Part shown: one piece after another, positions 56,337-64,000 of the stretch | How the letters are laid out: each line of letters starts with the position of its first letter | Numbering within the stretch: position 1 is the first letter of the stretch | DNA from: Rhodococcus sp. OK302 | GTDB taxonomy: Bacteria > Actinomycetota > Actinomycetes > Mycobacteriales > Mycobacteriaceae | NCBI RefSeq assembly: GCF_002245895.1 | Contig: NZ_NPJZ01000001.1 | Coordinates: forward strand, 4,581,501 to 4,645,500 | Length of the DNA stretch: 64,000 nt | Reading direction: 5' to 3' | Notes under the pieces: model-generated | Seen by the model: only the letters and a program-made list of their open reading frames with translations | What the model was told of the DNA's origin: nothing | Databases searched by the model: none | Made by a program: the position numbers and the translations under genes

Positions 56337-56786
56337 ATGTCACATTTCAAGAAGCTTGCCCTCACTGCAACCGTCTCGGCAGCAATGATTTTCGCCGGCG
56401 GTGCACTCGCAACCGCTGCACCTACTCCGACCGACTCGCCGCGCGAAGCACAAGCCCGCGCCTACATCGACGCACTAGTTTCGCACGACGTCAGCGACGT
56501 ACACTTCGCCCCCGACGCCACCCGCGTCGAAGCCGGCATCCAGACTGGTTTCTCCGGCCCCCAATTGAGCGCGGACCTTGACAACGGTGTGCAGTACAGC
56601 GTGATTCAGGGCGTCCGCGATCTGCGGATGACCGAAGAAGGAGACCTCGTGACCACCGTGTATCTGCTGGACGCCGGGGTTCTCGGCACCAGGCTCGCCA
56701 CGGTCGAGATCCGGGAAACTTTCGTGATCCGCGACGGCCTGATTCACACCATCGTGGCCGACATCATTCCCGTATCGCTGTCCTAG
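56337..56786 (+). CDS. Small secreted protein of unknown function (NTF2-like/DUF8021-like)
   Basis: 149 aa. It starts 8 bp after the glycosidase stop, preceded by GATAGGAA. A signal peptide ends about ATAA-PTPT. The mature part (REAQARAYIDALVSHDVSDV, VHFAPDATRVEAGIQTGF) and repeated beta strands ending VETFVIRDGLIHTIVADIIP-like resemble secreted NTF2-fold proteins of the DUF8021 type. No catalytic residue is identified. Operon position suggests joint export with the GH1 enzyme. Confidence 0.8.
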   Translation: MSHFKKLALTATVSAAMIFAGGALATAAPTPTDSPREAQARAYIDALVSHDVSDVHFAPDATRVEAGIQTGFSGPQLSADLDNGVQYSVIQGVRDLRMTEEGDLVTTVYLLDAGVLGTRLATVEIRETFVIRDGLIHTIVADIIPVSLS

Positions 56787-57075
56787 TCCGGACACTGCGA
56801 CAATCGAACATAAGTGAGTTAAATCACTCCTCCGGCGGGTTTAGTTCACGCCCACAGGATCCGACCTGCCGTCTCCACAAATCTCCTGGCCATAGCGAAC
56901 GTTTGACCAAATGGCGAGCCCATCGCCGTGCTGTAAAACTGAGTCACGAGTCGCAATACTATGACGCGAACCATACAAATGACACCGTTGCGGGTGTACG
57001 GAACCTACTCGTTTACCAGTTCCAGAAGTACGGGCACGCGTGCGAGCCCAACTTCACAAACAGCGAAGGACCAGC

Positions 57076-58476
57076 ATGCTGTTGCCGATGGCGCCCACCG
57101 ACTCACTGTTTCTGCTCGGCGAATCCCGCGAACATCCGATGCACGTCGGCGGACTGGCGATCTTCACCCCACCCGACGGAGCCACTGCAGCAGATATGCG
57201 CTTGATGTTCGATACCGCGTTGACAGCGGGTCGTCTCGCCCCGGTCTTCCGCAAACGGGCACGCCGTTCCATCACGTCTCTCGGCCAATGGGGATGGGAA
57301 AACCTCGCCGACGACGACATCGATCTGGAACACCACGTGCGGCGAGATGCTCTCCCTTCTCCCGGTGGAATGACGGAACTGACCAACTTGGTTTCGAGAT
57401 TGCACGGCACATTGCTCGACCGCAGTCGACCGTTGTGGGAAATGCACCTGATCGAAGGACTTTCCGACGGCCGATATGCCGTCTACATCAAGATCCATCA
57501 CGCACTTTCCGACGGGGCAAGCGCGATGAAGCTGCTCCGCGAGAGTATGAGCACCGACCCCAACCGCCGGAATATGCCTGCGCCCTGGCAAGTTTCGCAT
57601 CCAGTGACAGCAGTGCCAACTCCGGACAACTCCGCGTCGACATCGACGCTAAGCGAAACCTTGTGGGGAGCCACTCGGGCAGCAGTCGGCGAGGCAGCCG
57701 GACTGATACCAGCAACAGTGGGCACCCTGGACCGAGCGTTGCGCGGCAAAGGCGGAGCCGTCTCGCTCACCGCACCTCGCACCGTGTTCAACGTCCCGAT
57801 CGGCGGAACCCGCCACATCGCCGCCCGCACCTTTCCCCTCGAACGGATTCGCTTGCTGGCCAAGCACTCCGACGCCACCATCAACGATATCGTCTTGACA
57901 CTGTGCGCCGGCGCTCTCCGCAGTTACTTGCACGACCGGGACGCGCTACCGACTACGCCCATGATCGCGATGGTTCCCGTCTCGCTGCGCGCGCCCGACA
58001 ACGACGTCGACACCACCGGCAATCGGGTCGGGGTGCTCATGTGTAATCTGGCAACCCACCTTTCCGAGCCTGCACACCGCCTCGAAACTGTACGTACCAG
58101 CATGAACGACGGAAAGGCCGCACTCCGTTCAATGAGCCCCGTGCAGGTTCTAGCGATGAGCGCCCTCGGGGTGGCCCCGCTCGGAGTAGAAATGTTCCTC
58201 GGCCGCCGAGGCCCACAACGACCGCCGTTCAATCTCGTCATCTCCAACATTGCCGGACCGAGTATGCCGTTGTACTGGAACGGTTTCCGATTGGACACCC
58301 TCTACCCGTTGTCGATCCCGACGACGGGGCAGGCGCTCAACATCACGTGCACCAGCAACGATGACAACATCGTCTTCGGGCTGACCAGTTGCCGGCAAGC
58401 GGTCCCGGACCTCGATTCCCTCCTCGACCACCTCGACACCGAACTCGACCTCCTGGAAACTGCAATCGTCCTGTAG
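57076..58476 (+). CDS. WS/DGAT-family O-acyltransferase (wax ester/triacylglycerol synthase)
   Basis: 466 aa from ATG 57076 (GAAGGA upstream). The acyl-CoA:alcohol/diacylglycerol acyltransferase active site HHALSDG is at His141-Asp146. PLWEMHLIEGLSDGRYAVY, the PLW and the C-terminal NIAGPSMPLYWNG (the ND/NIxGP motif of the family) are present. It makes wax esters or triacylglycerol storage lipid from acyl-CoA; rhodococci carry many paralogues, so this one may be minor. It has its own 289-bp upstream region and no operon partner. Confidence 0.95.
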   Translation: MLLPMAPTDSLFLLGESREHPMHVGGLAIFTPPDGATAADMRLMFDTALTAGRLAPVFRKRARRSITSLGQWGWENLADDDIDLEHHVRRDALPSPGGMTELTNLVSRLHGTLLDRSRPLWEMHLIEGLSDGRYAVYIKIHHALSDGASAMKLLRESMSTDPNRRNMPAPWQVSHPVTAVPTPDNSASTSTLSETLWGATRAAVGEAAGLIPATVGTLDRALRGKGGAVSLTAPRTVFNVPIGGTRHIAARTFPLERIRLLAKHSDATINDIVLTLCAGALRSYLHDRDALPTTPMIAMVPVSLRAPDNDVDTTGNRVGVLMCNLATHLSEPAHRLETVRTSMNDGKAALRSMSPVQVLAMSALGVAPLGVEMFLGRRGPQRPPFNLVISNIAGPSMPLYWNGFRLDTLYPLSIPTTGQALNITCTSNDDNIVFGLTSCRQAVPDLDSLLDHLDTELDLLETAIVL

Positions 58477-58493
58477 CTGCCTTGGAAATTCAC

Positions 58494-58733
58494 CTAGCCA
58501 AGCCGATAGCGCAGGTAGATCACTCCGCTGTCAAATGTCTTCTCCGCAAGTAGATGCAGATCCAGTCGCACAGTGGCGGGGAGTGCTCTCAATCCCCCAC
58601 CGATACTGATCGGGCACAAGAACAGGTGGCACTCGTCGACCAGTCCCGCGCTCATCGCCTGTGCGGCAAGAGTGGGACCTCCGATCGAAATGTCCTGCGC
58701 GGCTGACATCTTCATTGCACGAACAGCTTCGGG
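58494..58733 (-). pseudogene. RibD-C/dihydrofolate-reductase-like gene, 3' part (interrupted by IS)
   Basis: Reads PEAVRAMKMSAAQDISIGGP and ends LYLRYRLG-like (GVIYLRYRLG stop), the C-terminal half of the DHFR/RibD C-terminal family (YyaP/YwjB-like). Joined to 60073-60387 it restores a single 184-codon frame with ...RTFD-PEAVR at the junction. The mobile element at 58734-60072 separates the halves. The C-terminal part includes GGPTLAAQAMSAGLVDECHL, typical of the NADPH-binding region. Confidence 0.9.
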
Positions 58734-58960
58734 TTGACTTCCTCTCGGCCGTGAACCGACCGAGATTCCCCACAGGGCTCACACCCCGCAGTTGCCCCTG
58801 AAACTCACATTCCAGGGTTCCTGATTCACAGACAGTTGCCTCTACACGCTTACACGAGAAGAGGACTCACACCATCTCCACAGGCCGACACCGCCAGTCC
58901 GACGGCCAAAATATTGATCGCAGCATTGACATCCCGATCGTGAACGGCTCCGCACCGGCA
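58734..58960 (-). ncRNA. Candidate omega RNA (TnpB guide RNA) at the element's 3' end
   Basis: Studied TnpB proteins use an RNA covering the 3' end of tnpB and the element's right end, with the first bases of the flanking DNA as guide. Here that RNA would run minus-strand through the TCTCGG hairpin to 58734, and its guide would begin CCCGAAGCTGTTCG. The 5' boundary is a guess; the existence of the RNA is inferred. Confidence 0.5.
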
Positions 58961-59992
58961 CGTCCACTCCCGAACGTCCAACGGCAACGACTCGACCACA
59001 ACCCCACACACCGAGCAGGTCTTCGACGACGGATAAAACCGGTCGATCGCCACCACCCGCCGCCCGTACCAATCGGCTTTGTAGTCGAGCATCGACCGGA
59101 ACTCCGACCACGCCGCATCCGAAATCGCCCGCGACAAACTGCGGTTCTTCAGCATGTTCGCCGCACTCAACGTCTCGACGGCGATCACTTGATTTTCGCG
59201 CACCAGCCGAGTGGAGAGTTTATGCAGATGGTCGCGTCGCCGATCAGCAACACGCCCATAGATTTTCGCGACCTTCAACCGGGCCTTCGCCCGGTTCGCG
59301 GATCCTTTCTGTTTTTTCGCCAGCGCCCGTTGCGCTTTCGCCAACCGGACACGATCCTTCGCCTCATGACGCGGGTTGTCGATCTTCTCCCCCGTCGAGA
59401 GCGTGAACAGGCTCGTGATTCCGGCATCGACGCCCACCGTCTGTTCCGTCGACAGCAGTGAGGCGATCTCGGTCTCGACGAGAATCGAAATATGGTACTG
59501 CCCACGAGAATTACGGGACACCGTCACCTGCGAAGGGACGGCACCGTCCGGTAGCGGTCGCGACCATCGGATGTCCAAGGGTTCGGCCTGTTTCGCCAAC
59601 CGAATGACACCGCCCCGGTAGGTGAAGCAGTTCGAAAAATATGTTGCCGAATCCTTCGAGACACCCTTTTTCTTGAACTTCGGATACCGGTTCTGCCCCC
59701 GCCAGAACTTGTCGAACGCACCCTGCAACTGTCGCAAGGCTTCCTGCAGTGGGCCTTTCGACGGTTCCGCCAACCACGTGGTGTCCGGCTCGCGTTTCCA
59801 GCCGGTGAGCATCTTCGACGTATCGCCGTACGAGACACGACGCTGCTCCTGCTGCCACGCGTGCGAGCGCTCCGCGAGCGCACGGTTGTAGACGTAACGA
59901 GTGCATCCGAACGTGCGGGCAAGCTGCTGCGCTTGACCGTCCGTCGGATAGAAACGGTACTTGTATGCCCGCTTCACCACCCCCGTAGCCAT
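58850..59992 (-). CDS. tnpB: TnpB RNA-guided nuclease (IS605 OrfB)
   Basis: 380 aa from ATG 59992. The OrfB/TnpB fold starts VVKRAYKYRFYPTDGQAQQL. RuvC catalytic residues are intact: Asp in TVGVDAGITSLF, Glu in VIAVETLSAANML, Asp in VHDRDVNAAINI. The zinc ribbon has CSVCG and WTCRCG. TnpB cuts DNA at sites with the insertion motif that match its omega RNA, which keeps the element in place after excision; it is the ancestor class of Cas12. No frameshift is seen, so it may be active. It sits in the same direction as the gene it interrupts. Confidence 0.95.
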   Translation of the reverse strand: MATGVVKRAYKYRFYPTDGQAQQLARTFGCTRYVYNRALAERSHAWQQEQRRVSYGDTSKMLTGWKREPDTTWLAEPSKGPLQEALRQLQGAFDKFWRGQNRYPKFKKKGVSKDSATYFSNCFTYRGGVIRLAKQAEPLDIRWSRPLPDGAVPSQVTVSRNSRGQYHISILVETEIASLLSTEQTVGVDAGITSLFTLSTGEKIDNPRHEAKDRVRLAKAQRALAKKQKGSANRAKARLKVAKIYGRVADRRRDHLHKLSTRLVRENQVIAVETLSAANMLKNRSLSRAISDAAWSEFRSMLDYKADWYGRRVVAIDRFYPSSKTCSVCGVVVESLPLDVREWTCRCGAVHDRDVNAAINILAVGLAVSACGDGVSPLLV

Positions 59993-60072
59993 AACCGAGA
60001 CCCTAGCGACAGCCACCGACAGGTTCGGCTATCCCGGCCCTGAACGACCGGGTTTGTGCCGAAGGCTCATTG

Positions 60073-60387
60073 ATCAAACGTCCGCCCGAGCCTGGTGCGA
60101 GCCGTCATCGGGGCCGGCAACGTCGTGGAGTACACAATTTTGTCGGCTCCCCGCCAAATCCGACCGTAATCGTCTGTGACAGGCGATGAATCGAATCCTT
60201 CCATCGACTCCCACACAGACATCGTCTCGTACATTCTGCGCCCGAGCAGGTAGGTGCCCACGTCCCGTTCGAGGTCGTTGACAAACGCATGCACCTCCTC
60301 GTCCGGTGCTGCCCAGTCGAAATTCCCCTCGGCGTCGGCGACGTACCCGTCCAGCGAGCAGATCGCCATGTAGTTGAGGTTCACCAT
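60073..60387 (-). pseudogene. RibD-C/dihydrofolate-reductase-like gene, 5' part (interrupted by IS)
   Basis: Begins MVNLNYMAICSLDGYVADAE, the DHFR-like first strand, and contains GTYLLGRRMYETMSVWESME and VYSTTLPAP. It runs into the element after TRLGRTFD, where the frame stops within two codons. The ATG overlaps the nitroreductase stop by 7 bp, so it was the second gene of a two-gene operon. Before the insertion, the 184-aa protein was probably an NADPH-dependent reductase of unknown substrate. Confidence 0.9.
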
Positions 60388-61037
60388 CGGTCTACGTGCA
60401 AGATGTTGTCGATGGGTTCACGGGCCGCCAGTTTGAACGTCTCTCCGGTGAAGTAGGCCGTCGGGATCAACGCACCCTGATGGACGCCTTCCGGGATGCC
60501 CAAGAGTTCCGCGACCTCAGCTTCTCGCTGCAGATGCAAGGTCGTCCACGCGGTTCCCAGACCGCGGGCTCTCGCCGCCAATGCGTAACTCCACACAGCG
60601 GGAAGCAGAGATCCCCACAAACCTGCCTGGTTTCCGGCAGGCAAGGTCTTGCCGGCCTTGATACACGGAATCAGGAGCACCGGAACGTCACCCATATGGT
60701 TACCGAGCCACTCGACGCTGGTTCCGACGCGTTGCTGCACCGAAGCCCGCTCAGGATTGTCGCTGAACAGCTTTGCCGCCGAGCCCTGTGACACCAGATA
60801 TTCGTCGGTAACCTCTTTGTAGATTTGCCCGACACTGGCGCGCAGATCCGGGTCGGTGACCACTACCCATTGCCACCCTTGCCGATTCGATCCCGACGGG
60901 GCCTGCAGCGCAACCTCGAGGCATTCCTTGATCAAATCCAACGGGACCGGCCGCGTGAGGTCCAGTCGCTTCCGTACTGTTCGCGTCGTCGTCAGTAATT
61001 CGTCGGGAGTCAGGTCCAGAACCGGGAATTCGTTCAT
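60381..61037 (-). CDS. Nitroreductase-family flavoprotein
   Basis: 218 aa from ATG 61037. The FMN-binding nitroreductase fold is visible: RTVRKRLDLTRPVPLDLIKE, APSGSNRQGWQWVVV (the FMN-phosphate SRxxxxP-like region), and LGTAWTTLHLQREAEVAELL with GIPEGVHQGALIPTAYF. It reduces nitro compounds, quinones or flavin with NAD(P)H; physiological substrate unknown. It is coupled to the interrupted DHFR-like gene downstream and divergent from the LysE exporter. Confidence 0.92.
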   Translation of the reverse strand: MNEFPVLDLTPDELLTTTRTVRKRLDLTRPVPLDLIKECLEVALQAPSGSNRQGWQWVVVTDPDLRASVGQIYKEVTDEYLVSQGSAAKLFSDNPERASVQQRVGTSVEWLGNHMGDVPVLLIPCIKAGKTLPAGNQAGLWGSLLPAVWSYALAARARGLGTAWTTLHLQREAEVAELLGIPEGVHQGALIPTAYFTGETFKLAAREPIDNILHVDRW

Positions 61038-61142
61038 GGCTCGATCATGGCACCGATCGGCGCCACTCGGAACAGCATCTAGACTCCCTTTCCGTCCCGG
61101 CGCACTCCCCGGCCGAATGATCGCAACAAGAAGGAACACGTA

Positions 61143-61772
61143 ATGAGTTGGCATGTGTGGTTGGCATTCTTCGGCGCAAGCTGGGTCATCAGCTTGTCCC
61201 CCGGCGCCGGTGCGATCGCCTCGATGTCATCGGGTCTTGCCGTCGGCCTACGCCGCGGCTACTGGAACATTCTCGGACTGCAACTCGGCCTACTCCTTCA
61301 GATCGGAATCGTCGCAGCCGGCGTCGGTGCAATTCTTGCCAACTCGACCGTCGCCTTCTCGATCATCAAATGGTTCGGCGTCGCCTATCTGGTGTACCTG
61401 GGTATTCGCCAATGGCGGTCTGCACCCACCGAGGTAACCACCGACGAGTCAGCTGCGGTCAGTTCCGGCCCGATGATGATGTTTCGAGGTTTCCTGGTCA
61501 ACGCCAGCAATCCCAAAGCGGTAGTTTTTATGCTCGCGGTGTTGCCTCAGTTCCTCGATCCGGGCAGGCCGCTGGTCCCCCAGTACCTGATCATCGCGGC
61601 AACGATGTGCGTCGTCGATGTCATCGTGATGACCGGATACACCGGCCTCGCAGCACGGGTCTTGCGGCTCATGCGGTCACCGAAACAGCAGAAGACCACC
61701 AACCGTGTTTTTGCCGGCCTGTTCTTCGGTGCAGCCGGTTTCCTCTCGAGTATCGGTCGCGCGGTGGCCTGA
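61143..61772 (+). CDS. LysE/RhtB-family amino-acid exporter
   Basis: 209 aa integral membrane protein with about six helices. The family N-terminus LAFFGASWVISLSPGAGAIA (SPGP-type loop), the GYWNILGLQLG segment and FRGFLVNASNPKAVVFMLAVLP match LysE/RhtB transporters, which export basic or neutral amino acids or analogues by proton exchange. The start ATG follows AAGGAACACGTA. It is divergent from the nitroreductase and convergent with the DUF1345 gene. The substrate is not predictable. Confidence 0.93.
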   Translation: MSWHVWLAFFGASWVISLSPGAGAIASMSSGLAVGLRRGYWNILGLQLGLLLQIGIVAAGVGAILANSTVAFSIIKWFGVAYLVYLGIRQWRSAPTEVTTDESAAVSSGPMMMFRGFLVNASNPKAVVFMLAVLPQFLDPGRPLVPQYLIIAATMCVVDVIVMTGYTGLAARVLRLMRSPKQQKTTNRVFAGLFFGAAGFLSSIGRAVA

Positions 61773-61780
61773 AAACCGCT

Positions 61781-62464
61781 TCAGAGTCCGGCAATCAAAT
61801 TGACGACGGACGCCACGATCACCGATCCGAAGACGTAGGACAACAGTGCGTGGCCCAGAGCCATCGCGCGCATGTCCGACGACGTCAAGTTCGTATCCGA
61901 GATCGCGAAGCTCATCCCCACTGTGTACGCGACATAGCCGAAATCGCTGTATCGCGGGGGCTCCTCCTGATTGAAGTCGATGCCGCCGTCCGGACCGCTG
62001 TAATACAGGCGCGCATACCCCAGCGCGAAGAGTGTATGGACGGCCAGCCACGAAATAACCACGCTGACAACGGCAATCGATGCCGCCACCAACTGATACC
62101 GACGACCATCCGGGGATGCGAGCAGGAGGAAGGCGATTCCGACGAGGCTGGCCACCGCCGCAGCGAGGATCAGAAGGTGAGCGACGTTGCGAGCAGGTTC
62201 TTCGCGGGTCGAATGGCTTGCCGTCAACGTTGCATCGAAGGGCCAGACCAGAATCCACGTCCAGACCGTGAAGACCATGGCTGCAACGTCCCAACCGATC
62301 AGGAACGAAAAGCGCGCATATCCCACCAACGCCACCACGATCCCGGCAATGACGCCCAGAATCAATCCCGTCGCCACCCGCAGCGCGGGCCCGGCTCCCA
62401 GCGCGCGCCGGGGTACAGGAACAACCGGTAGATCTTCCGAACGTGCATTCACGCCCTCAGTCAA
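61781..62464 (-). CDS. DUF1345 membrane protein
   Basis: 227 aa with five or six predicted helices ([60 protein letters not shown] and others). The motif [20 protein letters not shown] followed by [11 protein letters not shown] is the DUF1345 hallmark. Function unknown. It ends 8 bp from the LysE stop (convergent) and is followed upstream by a secreted lipase gene 39 bp away on the same strand, so it may be co-transcribed with that gene. Confidence 0.9.
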   Translation of the reverse strand: MTEGVNARSEDLPVVPVPRRALGAGPALRVATGLILGVIAGIVVALVGYARFSFLIGWDVAAMVFTVWTWILVWPFDATLTASHSTREEPARNVAHLLILAAAVASLVGIAFLLLASPDGRRYQLVAASIAVVSVVISWLAVHTLFALGYARLYYSGPDGGIDFNQEEPPRYSDFGYVAYTVGMSFAISDTNLTSSDMRAMALGHALLSYVFGSVIVASVVNLIAGL

Positions 62465-62503
62465 CCACCGCGATGCGCGACAAGTGAGGATCGGCGCGCG
62501 GAG

Positions 62504-63766
62504 TCATAGATTGCAGGCACCAACAACCGGCTTACCGTTGAACCGATCGAGCACGTAGGCCATCCCGACCCCGAAGTCCGCCACGGCAGGCGCCAGGTGG
62601 TTGTTTCCGCTTCCCTGATTGACCGCAGGCAGGGTATCCGTGAACAACGTTGCCGACGCACCACGCGAGCACCAGTCGTCAACGAGCTGACGCGTCTGCT
62701 CGTACGGAATGAAATCGTCATTGATCGCGCCGTTCACCAGAATCGGCGACGTCGGAGTGCGTCGTCCGATGCGTTGTTCCTCGATGACCTGCAAGATCTC
62801 GGGCACCGACTCGACCACGTCTGCGAGGGGTCGACCATCGACCGTCCACGACGCTGTCGACTGCTTTCCGTATTTGGTTCTCGAATCGATCAGGCATTGG
62901 CCGGACACATCGGCCAGTACCGATCGACCATAGTCGTTCAACCTCGATTCGATGGCCGCTCGAGCCGCCGGATACCGGTCCGTCACGCCGTTGATCGTGT
63001 ATCCGATCGCGGCCATCAAACCGGTACCGTCGATGTGCCGGAGAACGCGTGCCAGATCTGCAGGCGGTGCACTCGCATAACTACCCACCAGATTCAGGTC
63101 CGGCGCATATTCAGGTGCAAGTTCCGTCGCCGCCGCGGTCGCTCCCCCGCCCTGCGAATGGCCCCACAGTGCGATCGGGTCATTCGGGTTCGCGTGCGCG
63201 ACTTTGAGTGCTGCCCGGGCGCCGTCGAGCATGGCGTGCGCTTCTTCACTTCGATTGACGTACGTGTGTACCCCTGGAGTACCGAGTCCGATGTAGTCCG
63301 TGACCAAGACCCGGATACCCTGAGTCAGGAATGCGAAAGCAAAAGCCGCCTCGTAGTTGACGCCGAAACTTCCTGTCGCAGGGTCCCATTGACCCGCCGT
63401 GGGAAACATCTTCGACGGCGCACACTGATCGCCTTGGCCTTGGGTTCCGGGACCGATCACTACCGTCGGACGTGGACCGGGCCCAGCCCAGTTGGCAGCC
63501 GGTTCGAGATAGGAACCCGATACTGCAACCTCGGCATCATGGGTATCGGTGCTCGAATACAGCACGCGCGTACCAACTCCGGGGATACCGGCGAGAGCGC
63601 CGGCAAGCGGAAGTGGCTGCGTCCGGATCACCGAACCGGGAGTGCCCACGTCATCGGCGTCTGCGTTGTAGAAGTTCTCGTTCGGCGAGGACTGAGCCTG
63701 CGCGGTCAGTGGCACTGCCACCAACAGCGCCATAGTCACGACGACGAATGCCCATCCGCTTCTCAT
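62504..63766 (-). CDS. Secreted LIP-family lipase
   Basis: 420 aa. Signal peptide AFVVVTMALLVAVPLTAQAQ, cleaved about AQA-QSSP. The alpha/beta hydrolase of the secretory lipase (LIP) family has the nucleophile elbow ALWGHSQGGGA near residue 200 and the oxyanion region VVIGPGTQGQGDQCAPS. A C-terminal Asp in NDDFIPYEQTRQLVDDW and His in GSGNNHLAPAVADFG complete a plausible triad. It likely hydrolyses triacylglycerols or other esters outside the cell or in the wall. The Cys pairs (QCAPS, QCLID, DWCSRG, GACNL) suggest disulfides, fitting export. Confidence 0.94.
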   Translation of the reverse strand: MRSGWAFVVVTMALLVAVPLTAQAQSSPNENFYNADADDVGTPGSVIRTQPLPLAGALAGIPGVGTRVLYSSTDTHDAEVAVSGSYLEPAANWAGPGPRPTVVIGPGTQGQGDQCAPSKMFPTAGQWDPATGSFGVNYEAAFAFAFLTQGIRVLVTDYIGLGTPGVHTYVNRSEEAHAMLDGARAALKVAHANPNDPIALWGHSQGGGATAAATELAPEYAPDLNLVGSYASAPPADLARVLRHIDGTGLMAAIGYTINGVTDRYPAARAAIESRLNDYGRSVLADVSGQCLIDSRTKYGKQSTASWTVDGRPLADVVESVPEILQVIEEQRIGRRTPTSPILVNGAINDDFIPYEQTRQLVDDWCSRGASATLFTDTLPAVNQGSGNNHLAPAVADFGVGMAYVLDRFNGKPVVGACNL

Positions 63767-63797
63767 GGTGCGCTCGTCACGTCAGTCAGATGCCACG

Positions 63798-64000
63798 TCA
63801 CAGGCTCCATCCTTCCCTCGATTTCGGCATCCCACTCGTGCCCCGGGCGCCTGGCTTGACGGCCAGCACTTGGTGAATGGTGAGTCGATGGGCCTCCTCG
63901 AAGCCGAGCGCACTCGCCGCGAGATACAGCAGCCAAGTACGGACACGTGGAGCACCTACCTCCCCGACAGCGGCGTCCCAGTTCTCCCGAAGGTTCGCCA
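63798..64000 (-). CDS. Cyclopropane-fatty-acid/mycolic-acid methyltransferase, C-terminal end (partial)
   Basis: Only the last 67 codons are in the window; the gene continues past 64000. It reads NLRENWDAAVGEVGAPRVRT, then WLLYLAASALGFEEAHRLTI and HQVLAVKPGARGTSGMPKSR to a TGA at 63798. This is the conserved end of the CFA synthase / Cma-like SAM-dependent methyltransferases (LRENW and the GFE..RL..HQVL segment). These methylate double bonds of membrane or mycolic lipids. It precedes the lipase gene by 31 bp on the same strand. Confidence 0.88.
   Translation of the reverse strand, partial: ANLRENWDAAVGEVGAPRVRTWLLYLAASALGFEEAHRLTIHQVLAVKPGARGTSGMPKSREGWSL

Larger units (their letters stand above)
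58734..60072 (-). mobile_element. tnpB-only IS200/IS605-family element, 1,339 bp
   Basis: Ends are deduced from the interrupted gene: sequence left of it (minus-strand sense) ends TTTGAT and right of it resumes CCCGAAGCTG, restoring the reading frame with no target duplication, as IS605 elements do. TTGAT is the insertion motif of ISDra2. The 5' end has an imperfect palindrome CCCGG-n10-CCGGG (60033-60052, plus strand), and the 3' end has TCTCGG/CCGAGA (58743-58765), fitting subterminal hairpins. It carries only tnpB; no tnpA transposase is present, so mobility would need help in trans. Confidence 0.9.

Noticed and set aside
58850..59992. Cas12-type CRISPR effector
   Set aside because: Size, architecture and single-element context are those of TnpB; no Cas1/Cas2 or repeat array is near.
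61148..62431. 427-codon plus-strand frame
   Set aside because: Overlaps the LysE gene in another frame and then runs antisense to the DUF1345 gene; Arg/His-rich with no domain.

Overview
The window is high-GC actinobacterial DNA, most likely from Rhodococcus (erythropolis/qingshengii-like). I infer this from an arabinosyltransferase of the Emb family, a PriA-type HisA inside an actinobacterial his operon, a mycothiol-type DinB protein, a WS/DGAT acyltransferase, a PrmABCD propane monooxygenase cluster and frequent GTG/TTG starts. No rRNA, tRNA or CRISPR array was recognised.

Layout. (1) 1-17.2 kb, minus strand: one giant non-ribosomal peptide synthetase (about 5,470 codons visible, C-terminus beyond base 1) with four adenylation domains and two epimerisation domains, preceded by a small protein of unknown function. 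(2) 17.7-21.3 kb: a NarL-type response regulator, a large multidomain histidine kinase and a universal stress protein. (3) 21.3-23.5 kb: a Baeyer-Villiger-type flavin monooxygenase divergent from a TetR regulator, with a 37-bp palindrome between them. (4) 23.5-26.7 kb: half of a histidine operon (hisH, small membrane protein, priA, impA, hisF). (5) 26.8-42 kb: an accessory block for propane/short-chain alkane oxidation: prmA-B-C-D, an amidohydrolase, a DUF59 protein, an alcohol dehydrogenase, a dedicated GroEL, an ABM-type monooxygenase, a second alcohol dehydrogenase, and two regulators resembling sigma-54 activators but degenerate. (6) 42-48.5 kb: a secreted seven-repeat YVTN propeller protein, then a 4.3-kb segment (MaoC dehydratase, DinB protein, methyltransferase, decayed IS630 transposase) bounded by a 238-bp direct repeat. 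(7) 48.3-51.5 kb: the other half of the his operon (hisD-C-B plus a 49-aa membrane protein). (8) 51.7-58.5 kb: Emb arabinosyltransferase, secreted family-1 glycosidase, small secreted protein, WS/DGAT. (9) 58.5-61 kb: a RibD/DHFR-like gene cut in two by a tnpB-only IS200/IS605-family element whose ends can be placed to the base. (10) 61-64 kb: LysE exporter, DUF1345 protein, secreted lipase, and the end of a cyclopropane/mycolic-acid methyltransferase.

How it works together. The prm genes encode a complete soluble diiron monooxygenase (hydroxylase large and small subunits, reductase, coupling protein), with a chaperonin paralogue likely serving its folding and alcohol dehydrogenases taking the product onward; the divergent regulator beside prmA is the likely activator. 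The his genes, contiguous in Mycobacterium tuberculosis, lie here in two co-oriented blocks separated by about 21.6 kb, so the two halves must be transcribed separately. Most striking are the NRPS with an extra half condensation domain, the repeat-bounded segment at 43.7-48.5 kb, and the tnpB element with its self-matching candidate guide.
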